Source: Zasmidium citrigriseum
Taxonomy: Eukaryota; Ascomycota; Dothideomycetes; Mycosphaerellales; Mycosphaerellaceae
NCBI GenBank assembly: GCA_002786025.1
Contig: NHNW01000034.1
Span: 124,001 to 188,000 of the forward strand
Direction: 5' to 3'
Length of the DNA stretch: 64,000 nt
A model generated the notes under the pieces. The model saw nothing but the letters and a program-made list of their open reading frames with translations, searched no databases and was not told where the DNA came from. Positions 35,001 to 45,197 of this stretch are shown here, piece after piece. Each line of letters begins with the position of its first letter. Within the stretch, counting starts at the first letter, position 1. The position numbers were made by a program, and so were the translations under genes.

Positions 35001-36600
35001 TAATTAGTATTGTCGAAGAAAATCGTCTATAGAGATCGTCGTTGTCGGTCTATTCTATAGATAAAGGGAGTCGTATTTTAAGTCGCTCTTCGATTATATA
35101 CGTCTACATTAACGCAGATATAGGAAGACGAGTACTCCTCTTACGTGTAAGTCGGGCACGACGGGCAGCGGCATATAATACGGTAATAGCTTAGAATATA
35201 GTCTATAAAGATAACCCGGGATAAAGCTCTATCGTATCTGTAGGTCTTCTACCTAGCTCGCGCTTCTATTATAAGCTTTATCGCCTTAGCCGTGCTCTTC
35301 TTCGCTACTTCGATAGCGTAGGGGAGATCGAGACGGACGATATAACTAAAGGCATTGCTAAGGGTATCGGAATAGCGGAGGTATAAGCGTTACTAGTCCT
35401 TCTTATAATATCGTTATATATAACGAGTAGAATCGTAGGGTTACTATGCTTATTATACGCAACGAGTATAGATCGTATACAAAAACCCGATTAAGTGTAA
35501 GGATAGCTATAGTAGTAGATAGTACATAGGTAATAGCGGAAGTATTTAAATGAACTCGTATTTCGTTTCCTTCGCTCGTCTCTCTAATCTATAAACGGTA
35601 TCGTATTAGACTTAGATAGCTACTACGAGAGATCTATAGGTCGATAAGATATTACCCCTTATCGAGCTATTGTAAATACTAATACATAAGAGGGCTTAAG
35701 TACTAAAAGGTATAGTATCGTAGCTTAGCCGCCGCCGCTACTACTACCGCCGTAGTAACGATCGTCTATAGGCGGCCGTCTTCGTCGCCCCTATATATCG
35801 GTGCCGAGGATTCCCTTACGCTATATTATTACTACCTCTAGAGATATCTACGATATACCTAGTAGTAATAAAGATTAAGCCGCACCCTCGCCTACAGCCG
35901 CGTTCAAGTTCAACTTAAGGTCTATAATAATAATAAGGTGCCGAACCTACGTAACGTTAGCGGCCGGCCGCGTAGCTCTCGTTTCTAGTACTACCGACCT
36001 GTCCTCTAGGGTCGCTACTATCGAGTACTTAGTTAAGCCGAGTTTGCTACTCTACCCGACCGTAAGAAGCGCCGTTATTCGCATATTAGTAGGATTAAGG
36101 AGGTAGCTAGAGTCTCTTAAGTTCGTACGAAGGCGTGTCGTCGCTATTATAGCCGCTAAGATAGCTCGTAGTGTATTAAGTATACGCCTGCTATAGCCGA
36201 GTAGTATAAGGGTAAGAAAGGTATAGGCAAGTATACTCGCTACGGCTAGGCTCGGAAGGAGTATAAAGGGAGATAGAAGATTAGAAATCGGTCGTATTAC
36301 TAGCTTTATAGCTTCGTTCGTAGCGCGCTTAGTCTAGTCTAGTACTTAGTCTAGTATAGTAGCTAGTCCACCGTTAACGCTGCCTCGTCTATAAGGGACT
36401 AAATATCGAATGCAAAATCGGCTTTATCGAGACGTAGAGAGATCCTTATAGTATTCGTAGCGAGTAGGAGGGATTTGCAGCTATAGTCGATAAGGAGCGT
36501 AGGACAGTATTCGCTAGGCTATAGTATATTTTAAGTCCCCGTAAATAGTAGAGGTAGGAAGCAGAGTATAAATTAGTAGAAAGTTAAAGGGGTTTCTAGG
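35001..36600. other. Spacer right part with unidentified relics
   Basis: RIP-mutated DNA between the satellite and the less-mutated island. A plus-strand frame around 36,050-36,560 has a former-Gln/stop pattern and a cysteine pair (CRRYYSR...CIKYTPAIAE) and basic stretches. I could not assign it. The GC content is higher here (runs of GCCGCC near 35,730-35,760). Confidence 0.4.
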
Positions 36601-36920
36601 CCTGCGATTGGCCGGTAACTCAATTGCTGCATTCAACGTTACGATGTTAGAAATCGCTAGAATCTAATAAGATATAGTAGATCTAGAAACTCCATAAGTT
36701 TTTCAAGTAGCGTTTAGTTGTTTAAGTAAAAGTATTAACGCATAGAAGCACACGAACACAGCTCCAAAGTAATAGTTTTATTGTTATATACTTGTTTAGA
36801 TGTTATTTATAGAAGGCGGCTACTACTACAGCTCCTAAAAGTAGTATTAGGAGAGAAACAGCCAATCTGTCTCAATTCCTTAACTATTCTTATATCGAAG
36901 CAACTTTAAAGCTACTTAGA
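36600..36920. other. Island with near-normal CpA/TpG inside the RIP block
   Basis: Words such as GCATTCAACG, CATAGAAGCACACGAACACAG and CAGCCAATCTGTCTCAATTCC show that CpA and TpG are kept here, unlike in the flanking DNA. A TGTTAGAAATC start near 36,645 is like the end of an LTR, but no matching partner was found. It may be single-copy DNA that RIP spared or a later insertion. Confidence 0.5.
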
Positions 36921-36929
36921 ACCCGAACG

Positions 36930-38290
36930 CTTAATAGCCTACTATGCCTTAAAGCTGTCGATAGTAGTCTATACCGCTACTACCGGCAAATTCTCTATAA
37001 CGAACTCCTAAGCTATTACGTAGAGGACCTCGCCGCGTATAAATAACTCCTTAGACGAGACGAACTTAAAGACTATCTTCTATAACGAGGCGTTAGAGAG
37101 ACGACGGCGCTATTTCTTTATTAGACCGAACTAGAAGATACGCTCTAGGAAAGTACCGAAGAGAAGCTTATTATATTCGCCGTCGGCGCTAGTAAAGATA
37201 GTAAGGGTAGAGTTATTAGAGTCGATTTCGATATAGAAGTTAAAGCGGCGAGCTAGGCTATCCTAGAAGCGGTTAACTTAATAGCGCGGCTAGGAATCGT
37301 TAGGATAGATATACGTAAGGTTGAAACGGTAGGCGAGCTTAGCGATTTAAGTAAGAGACTAGGTAGAGAATTGCTTAATCTCCTCGAAGAAAAGAGTAAA
37401 GCTATTAATCTTACTATTAACGGGGTAGGCGATGTCGTAGTACGGGATAATAACGAATAGGTTCTAGCTCTTACTACGCTTATCCTAGAACTTACTACTA
37501 CGCTAACCTATCTCTTAACTAGCCGGAATATTAAGACTAAATCGAAGCTAACCCTTACTACTAGATCTATCGAGTATAAATACGAAGTAGGTTAAGCGTA
37601 TCTAGCTATAGACAGACGTAATAATACGAGCTTTCTAATATTTCTTAGGGAAGACGGAGGTATCTTCTTTCGGGAAGGCTATATCGAAGATATCGTTAAG
37701 TAGCTCTTCTAGAAGCTTAAAGATATAGCACTTCGGACTATAACTATCCTTCTCTTTCTATTTCTATAACAATTAGTATAAGAAGTAGGAGATAGAGAAT
37801 AGAAAATATACAGGGTTCTTAACGATAGAGCTAGCTAGGTAAGTATTATTTACTATAGCGGTAGGGATTAGGGCCTAGAAAAGAGTAAGCTTTAATTCGA
37901 AATCGCATAAAGACGTCGCGAATTATACCTAAGTAAAGGCGGCGCTAGAGGGAGCTAGGGCTACCGTACTAGTAGGAGAGGTAGTAGCCGAGATACGGGC
38001 GCGCTTATTCGCGGTAGAGACCTCTAAGCTATAGATAATCTAGTAGATAGCGTAGGCGAGCTAACGCTTAGAGGTGAAAGTATACGGATTGTTAATGCCT
38101 TTAACTCTAGCTAAACTATAGAGGAAAGGAAGGTCGTAGTCTAGAAAGTCGTCGGCGGTAACGAATTTTAGTACTTTATCGTCGCGGGTAGGCTAGAAAC
38201 TAAGGCTACGGGAAGCTAGTACGCGTAATAGTAACTAAGTGGAAGCGTAAGGGCGCTTTATATTATTAGACTTCTTAACGGCCGAAGAGG
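36930..38290 (-). pseudogene. Relic A, right copy
   Basis: The counterpart of 21,190-22,560, with more stops. The segment from 37,735 to 38,000 is close to the left copy (shared text CTATTTCTATAACAATTAG and others). The C-terminal coding part is strongly diverged at the protein level, which implies an old duplication or a different family member. Confidence 0.55.
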
Positions 38291-38599
38291 CGTTTAGAGA
38301 AGCTATAGTGCTGTTTTTAATTAAGTATAGGTGTCGGAAGATAGTTATAAAAGAAAGGAAGTAGAAAGCGAAGGAAGTTTAGATATAGCTATTAAACGGA
38401 GAAGTAAGTAGTCGAGTATAAGTAAAGGAGCTAAAGTAAGCGTAGAAGGAGGTAGTTAGTAGAGAGTCGTCGCTTAGAGAGCTAATAGGGACGACCCGTA
38501 ACCGTGTACGTACATAAGGTGTAGTAAAGATAATAAAGGCAAACAATACTAATAAGATTTGTCTAAACCTAAATAACTATAATAATACGAGCTAAGCGT

Positions 38600-40040
38600 A
38601 AAGATAACCGACCTACGGCTAAACGGTATCTACTCGCTACCTCGATAGGGCGAACCTACAATTACCGACCTAAAAAAAGCGGAGGCGATATACTCTAAGG
38701 CGATTAAGGATAGTAAGAGTACGTACTCGGCCCGTATTTAGGTTCTAAATAACGACGGCTATACTTACGACTAGTCTAGAGTAAAGATCCGGGGCTATTT
38801 ACGACGACCTATAATCTTTAACGGTAAGCTAATAGAGCCGTTCAAGAATAACAATATCGTAAACGACGCTAAGGGCGAACCGATCGGGGTTATTTAGGAG
38901 GAAGGAGAGTAGCTAAAGTAGTAGTAGATCGAGATAATAGGTCCTACTCTTAAGGCTCTAAACTAGTTTATCTATAGTACGATCTTCCTAGAGATAGAAG
39001 AGAAGCTATTCGGTAATAAGATTAAATTAGAAGATAAGTAGGAGTCTATACGCGGAAATAGGTTCTATAGCTCTCTACTACTACTAGGTAGGTATTATAG
39101 CAAGCTAAGATATATATAGTAGGGACTAATATATTCTTATAGATAAGCTAGAAGATATTATTAACGTTACTTTCCTATCGCGTATTTAGATTATAGAGTA
39201 CTAGGTTAAGGAGGAGAAGTTAGCGATATTAGCTAGAGATATAAGCGTACTACGAAAAGCGATATTCGAGGACTAGCGCTAAGTATTTAATCCTTAAATT
39301 AAGACTATAGTAGGTTCGGAGGGCTTAATCTTAGAGGCGTAGGTAGCGAAGAAGGATATATCTCTATATAGACCGAGCCTACGAAAGAAGCGGAAGACTA
39401 AGACTAGCTATATCGACCCCGAAGCCGATATATAGGCGCCGTTACAAAAAGTCTACGAGCTCGATAATATACTCGTCTACTTTAGGTTCGCCGATTATAA
39501 TAACGGAGATCTACTAGCTACGACGCTATAATTGTAGACGGAGCCGTTCGTCTACTTCCTTAAAGAGCTACTCCGCGACCTAGAGTACGTAGACGGCGGC
39601 CTAAACAAGTATAGTAAGCGGTAGCTATTAAGTATCGACGTAGTCTAGAAGAAGGTCGAGTAAAATAAGTTTAGCGATCGTACTAAAGGCTTCCTCTATA
39701 TAAAGTACTTCCTTATATCGTAGAGCGTACTACGCGATCTAAGAATTAGTACTAATCGCAATATAGAGGACATAGTAGTTCTCGCCTTAGATAGCTATAC
39801 TAAGGGCAAGAACTACGCTATAAAGATCTAGTACGTAAAGGGTAAGGTACCGGCGGAGGTAAGCGATAAGTAGCTAGACTATCTTAAGTAGCCTATAAGA
39901 CTACCTAGTCTCTAAAGCCGTTTTAAATAAGAGGATACTCTAAGTGTATACTTGGATCCAGGTATTAGCGTTAGCGAAGAAGTTTAAAGTATAGGTATAC
40001 GAGTAGTAGATAGTATCCTCTAGGGAGCTTTTATTAGGGA
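38600..40040 (+). pseudogene. Relic B, right copy
   Basis: The counterpart of 22,860-24,330. It reads EPFVYFLKELLRDLEYVDGG and LLSIDVV near 39,540-39,650, then LRISTNRNIEDIVVLALDSY near 39,740. The left copy has VRISTDRNVEDLVVLALDRY. Stops are at former Trp and Gln codons. The family is unknown. Confidence 0.5.
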
Positions 40041-40199
40041 ATATAAAATATTGTTTAAACGCTTTACTCTTATATATCTATATAATCTAGGACTTCCGTA
40101 GAGATTGTTTAAGATATACTTAACTTATAGCCGGTAGTAATAGACGCGGTATAGTAGATAGGTATAATATTCGTCTATACTATCTAGGAGCGCTAATAT

Positions 40200-41870
40200 T
40201 ATTAAGCTTAAAGGTAATATATAGCGTTATCCCTAGACGCTCTAGTCTTCTTATAGCTCGACCTAGTATATTGTACGCTAGACGTATACCGTTACGTCTA
40301 GCGTCGTAAAGATATCGTAAATTATTAAACGGATAAATAGGGAGAAGCTAACTAGACCTTCTTAATAGCTACCCGTATTATAGAGTATCTACCCTTATAA
40401 TCGAGATCCTCCTCGTTATGTTCTATCGTAAGCTCGAGACGACGAGGCGAGGTTTTAGTAAAGTCGAGACAACTAGCTAAGAAACCGATATAGAGGAAGA
40501 TAGGAGATATCTTCTAGATATAGGGAAGGTTACGTTCTTTATAGAAGGCTAGAAACTTACTAGGCTAAGAGGACTCGTATATAGCGTCGTCCGTAGCGTA
40601 TACGTCGAATATAATAGAGGAAGAGGATAAGTTATAGCGATAGAAGAGAGGTAGGTAGATCCGGCGGGTAATCTTATAGGCTAAGTAAATAACGAGAGTT
40701 AGACTAGATAGGGAGTAAGCGTTAACTAAGATATACACGTAAAGATATTATTAAGCCCTATAAGGAGATAAGAGATATACGTAAGTAATAGAGGACGTAA
40801 TATAGAAAATTAAAAAGGCGGAGCTATAGGGTTAATATACGTTCTCTAATTATTGTTAATCTAAATATATACGTATTCGTATCTAGTCTATAAGTACTAT
40901 AGCGTCTAATACGACATAAGATAATACTACTAAATATAGATATAAATATCCGCTATATAAACTTAGTTACGTAGCTAAAGACTACTCTAGTGTCTAAATA
41001 TATTAGTTACGGAGATCGTCTCTAGCCGCGGTAGTACGAGAGGAGTCCTAGTTATACGGCGGTTTCTTTAAATAGTCGCTAAGCTATTAACGGCTAAGTC
41101 CGAACCTCTTAGTCGAGGTAGGATAGTTAGGAGTAGGGTAGTAGGCGGTTGTAACCTTACTATACTATAAGCTAAGAACCTCTAGAGGGATCGTAGAGTA
41201 GTTAGAGTAAGAGCTAGATACTATACCGCCGTCCTTAATATACTACTTAATCGCCTCGGCCTAGCTAGATATACGTACGTAATTAAACTATAAGTAGGGA
41301 ATAGCTTTATTTATTAGACGAAGAGTCGAGCGAAGGCCGGAGTATTAGAAGGGGTACTTATACTTAGGGCGGGGTACTATCTTCCCCTTCTTCTTAGTCG
41401 TAGTAGCCGATTTAAGCTCTTCGTTAGATACTTAATTATCGCCTATAGTAGCTAGAGGAATAGTAGAAACAGATTAAGTAAGGTTAGGAGCTACGGCGGC
41501 TACGGTAGCGTTCTCTTTAGCTTAGGTAACCTTAGGACGATCGCGTCTAGATAATTTAATCTCCTAAGTAATACTAGGCGCGCTAACGTCGATAAAATAA
41601 GGATCTACGGATAGATAACTCTTTATATACTCTATCTTAGCGATAGTGTAGCCGTAGCCTTTAGAGCAGAGGAATAATAAGGTAAGTAAATAGACCGAGA
41701 ACGCCTTACCGGTAGAGTCGAATAAGAGAGGCGGGTACGTAATAAAGTTAGAAGCTTAGAGAGCGTAGTAGAGAGACCCGAACGAGGCGTAGCGCTAGCT
41801 AGTCTTCTTATCGGGATACTTTTAGTATATAAGCCTATACGGTATAATATATCCGCCTACTAGGCGAATA
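40200..41870 (-). pseudogene. Relic C, right copy
   Basis: The counterpart of 24,480-26,150. It is highly similar in the upstream part (41,060-41,870). In the F-box-like part the right copy lacks or has changed the RIEIDEL segment near 40,780-40,850. Confidence 0.45.
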
Positions 41871-41879
41871 ATCTATATA

Positions 41880-44170
41880 GTATATACTCTAGCGGAGGAC
41901 TATATTTAAAGAAGGCGGAAAATAGTATACTCTATAGATAAACTACGGCTATAGCGGACGAGGAATACCGCGGAATTACACTAGAGCTAAGGCCTACCTA
42001 CGTAAGGTTAAAAGCTAGTATATCGATATTATCCTCGAACGGTAATATTTCTAGGATAGCGGAGATATAGTATAGGATACTAATACTAGGGGGGACGTAT
42101 TATATATCGAGGAGGGCGTAGACCGGGATAAGAGAGGTAAGTTTATCGAATCTAGAGAATAGAATACCCTAAGGGTAGTCGTAGTAGATTTATTTAGACC
42201 GGGTAAGGGTAGTCTCGTTAGTATAAGTATATTAGACGAGGAAATCGGTAAGCGAGAGCGAGGTACGTCCGTAGGAGGCTCGATACGGGTAGGTAAATAC
42301 CTTCTAAGAAGGAGGATCTCGGGTATAGAGCTATAATAGCGGTGCGAATCGAGAGCTCTTAGCGGCGAGGGAGGGTCTCGAGTTATTAGAGGTTAAAGCT
42401 CGGCCTTCGTTAAAAGTAGTAAGGAAGTAAACGATCTACTCTCTAGAGAAATAAAGAGGATACGAAGGCGGGTATAACGATAGGTTCTCGAGAAGGGTGT
42501 CCTTAAAATATTACTCTACTCCGGGTATATCGACGTCGGTAGCGAGTATACGACTCTAGTATTCTTCGTTAAAGACGCTAGACTCGCTAGCCTCGGTAAA
42601 GGCTTAAAAGATATTAAGGCTATATTCCTCTACTATAGCCGGAGATTCCGGTATATCGAATAGGGTCTAAGTAGCTTCTAAGGGGAGGCCTTTAGGGAGG
42701 CCTAGAAGAGAGGAGAAAAAGTCTATATTATTAGTAGAGGCGGATAGGTCGTAGAGACTAGGGTCGTTAGAGCTAGGGTTAAAGTCGGCGAACTCGTCTA
42801 TATAGCTAAAGTTAAGATTACTAAGATCTAGATCTATAGTATCGAGGTCTATATTAGGGAAGAGGTCCTTAAACGACTCTATACCGAGTAGGAGAGGCGG
42901 TAAAGTAGTAGGTCTAGTAGATCTAGTAGATAGGTATAGAGTAGTAAAAAGCAAGTTCGAGGACTTATCGGTCGACGTAGAGCTACTACTAATACTATAG
43001 GAAGGAGTATTCGAATAGGGGGTTACTTAAGCGGGGGTAGGAGTACGAGGTAGGTTCTTAAGGTACTCTATATTCTTGATTCGAGTACGAACGGTACTAT
43101 AGCTATCGAGTATAGACGTTATAATAGGTAGAGGAGCAGATCGACTAGCGTAGATAGTAGATTCCTAGAGGTAGCGTAACTCCTTATAGGCTAGGCGGAA
43201 TACTTTCCTATAGTTTATAGTTAGTAACTCGAGCTCGTTAGCGCGTTAGATAACTAATATATTCTATACACGGATCTTAATAATATCGAGCGGACGACTA
43301 GAGAGGACAGTCTTTATAGTAGGACCGAAGGGGGCCTAGAGAAGGTTATCTATAGGAGAGGGAGTAGCGAGAGCTATATCGCGATCGTAGTTAGGAGCTA
43401 GCGGAGCGAATTGTTCCTCGCGGAGGCGATTAATATTCTCTATTATAATATCGGCGTAATTAGAGGATAGCTTCTTCGTTTCGCTCTTCTAGGAATACCC
43501 TATAACGAAGGCGATAGCGTAGATAGTACCGCCTTTTAAGGTATTACCTAAAGTATAGGTATTAGTAGCGAACCTATAGCGGAGGGCGTAGGTACCGCTA
43601 ATATTAACGGCGCTACCGATACGAGCGATCTACTTAATATAGCGGATAATCTACTAGGTAGTTATAGGTAGAGAGTCGTCTAACATAAAGATACCGTCCT
43701 CTAGTAGAGTCCCGTAGTCTAGTACGAGGTTAATTAGTACGTAAGGGAAGAGGAAAGCGTCGCCGTTTCGGTACTAAAGCTTCTTATTACTACGTCGATC
43801 GATAGTATCTAAAACTTACTCGAGTATATTATAAATACGAGGCTTACCGTCGACGACGTCGATAGCCTACCTACGGGCGAGTACGCTTCTAAGAAAGTTA
43901 ACTACGGGGTCGAGCTAGCTATATTTAGTAAGATCTCGGAAGGGGCGTATTCGATACTTTATAAATAGCTTCTAACTATCCTTGCCCTTATTATACTAAT
44001 CGGTCTAGATAAGGACAAGGTTCTAAAGATCCTTAGGTCTATCGAGAGTTAATTCGATATAGCGGAGTTTAGGAGCCGCTATATCCGCCGGTAGGGGCTT
44101 ACTCTTAATCTATCCGAGGCTAATAGGGCGAGCGCTAGTAGTAATTATCTAGCTCTAGATAAGGAGACCG
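41880..44170 (-). pseudogene. Relic D, right copy
   Basis: The counterpart of 26,200-28,450. It gives the clearest reading of this relic: NGDAFLFPYVLINLVLDYG, TLLEDGIFMLDDSLPIT, IARIGSAVNISGTYALRYRF and SSNYADIIIENINRLREEQF, then the acidic tail NIDLDTIDLDLSNLNFSYID. No known domain was recognised. Confidence 0.55.
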
Positions 44171-44259
44171 ACCCGGAGGGAGTTAGGTATAGTAATACTA
44201 AAGGAAAGGGCGGAGTAGACGAAGCGGGAGGTAATAATAGAGGACGCTTAGAAAGGGAG

Positions 44260-44870
44260 ACTCTACTTCGTACAGTCGCTTTAGAGATTAATCTTCTTCT
44301 CGCGGACGCTCTAGTAGATCTAGGCGCGTACAAAGCCGTAATCGCGATTATCCTAGCCTATCTTACTATACTTATACTAAAACGCGGCGAGGAGGGCGCC
44401 GAATTAGTTAATAACGGACGACTATTAGAATAGATAACCGCGGCGTTTAAATATATAGTTATTCTAGTAACCGAGACCTTTAATAACTTCGTAGGCGGTA
44501 GGAATACGAGTACGGTCTCGCGACGGGGAATTAGGTTTATTCTCCTTAATACTTATACTATCTATAGCGTCGAAGTAACGGCGGAGAGCTTTCTTATAGG
44601 TAGAGTTCTAAGCTATAGACTTAGTATAATTATATCTAGTAGCCTATTAACCGCGGATACGAGCGATCTACTTAGCGGTTTTAGCGAAGGCCTTATTAGA
44701 TACGGTTTCGAGAGACGTATAGTTTCTCTTAGAGACTCGATCGCGGTCTATCTATTCGGTAATAAACTCTCGCCGGGTTACCTCCTATACCTTATAGTCC
44801 TCTAGGTTAACGCTAAGGTTATCGAACGTCTACTATAAGTCGGGATTAAGGGGATATAACTACGGATCGA
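44260..44870 (+). pseudogene. Relic E, right copy
   Basis: The counterpart of 28,520-29,125, open over long stretches: IIAYLTILIL-like text, AELVNNGRLLE, ILVTETFNNFVGG, TYTIYSVEVTAESF and SSSLLTADTSDLLS. Its 3' end lies about 330 bases from the NTE1 start codon. Confidence 0.5.
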
Positions 44871-44989
44871 AAGCTAGAGGGGGATATAGTATTATAGTAG
44901 GCGAGACGGAAAGATAAGAGTAGGAGGAAGTAGGAGGGGTACTACGAAGGTAATAGAGGGAGTAAGGTTAAGACGAGACGAAAGGAAAG

Positions 44990-45197
44990 GAAGGCGTGCG
45001 GAGAAGGGACGTGCGCAGGTGGTAAGGTGGCACGTGCACAGTTTGGCCCGGCCACGCCCCATATGTCGGTTTGATAATTTACTGCTGGGACAACGTGGGC
45101 GGCGTGCTCGGGTTGATTCGATCGCACGGCCACAGCTTGCGGCGTTGCAAACACACAGCTGCCCTGCCAGCCCTCCTCGCCCGCGCACGTGCTCAGC
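44990..45197 (+). promoter_or_regulatory. Short NTE1 upstream region
   Basis: CpA and TpG return abruptly at about 44,990 (GGCGTGCGGAG, then GGCACGTGCACAG). All that lies between the RIP block and the NTE1 start codon is about 205 bases with CACGTG-containing words near 45,031 and 45,187. Any longer promoter would lie in mutated repeat DNA. Confidence 0.55.

Larger units (their letters stand above)
36920..44930. repeat. 8 kb direct repeat, right copy
   Basis: Collinear with 21,190-29,180. It carries relics A to E in the same order and orientation. RIP is saturated over the whole copy, including the A segment that is only lightly mutated in the left copy. It ends shortly before the promoter of NTE1. 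Confidence 0.85.
21190..44990. other. RIP-mutated block, CpA/TpG nearly absent
   Basis: Almost every CpA and TpG has been lost, while CpG, CpC and CpT remain. In the 120 bases 22141-22260, for example, I count no CA and no TG but eight CG. TA and CTA/TAG words are heavily enriched. This is the signature of saturated CpA-to-TpA mutation on both strands, as in fungal RIP. ATG is converted to ATA, CAA and CAG to TAA and TAG, and TGG to TAG, so the region has no start codons and many stops. The left edge (21,190-21,780) is only lightly mutated, whereas the right edge at about 44,990 is abrupt. Parts of 29,200-36,960 keep somewhat more CA/TG. Confidence 0.93.

Noticed and set aside
42667..42954. 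Apparent 95-residue gene in the RIP block
   Set aside because: It is the acidic tail of relic D. It uses a non-ATG start and both flanks of the same frame are broken by RIP stops.
21190..44990. Starship giant element with a tyrosine-recombinase captain
   Set aside because: No DUF3435-like motif was readable at either end and no terminal features were found. RIP damage means that absence is weak evidence, so it remains open rather than claimed.
45189..45197. GTG as NTE1 start
   Set aside because: A GTG start is not expected in this kind of gene, and an ATG follows three codons later.
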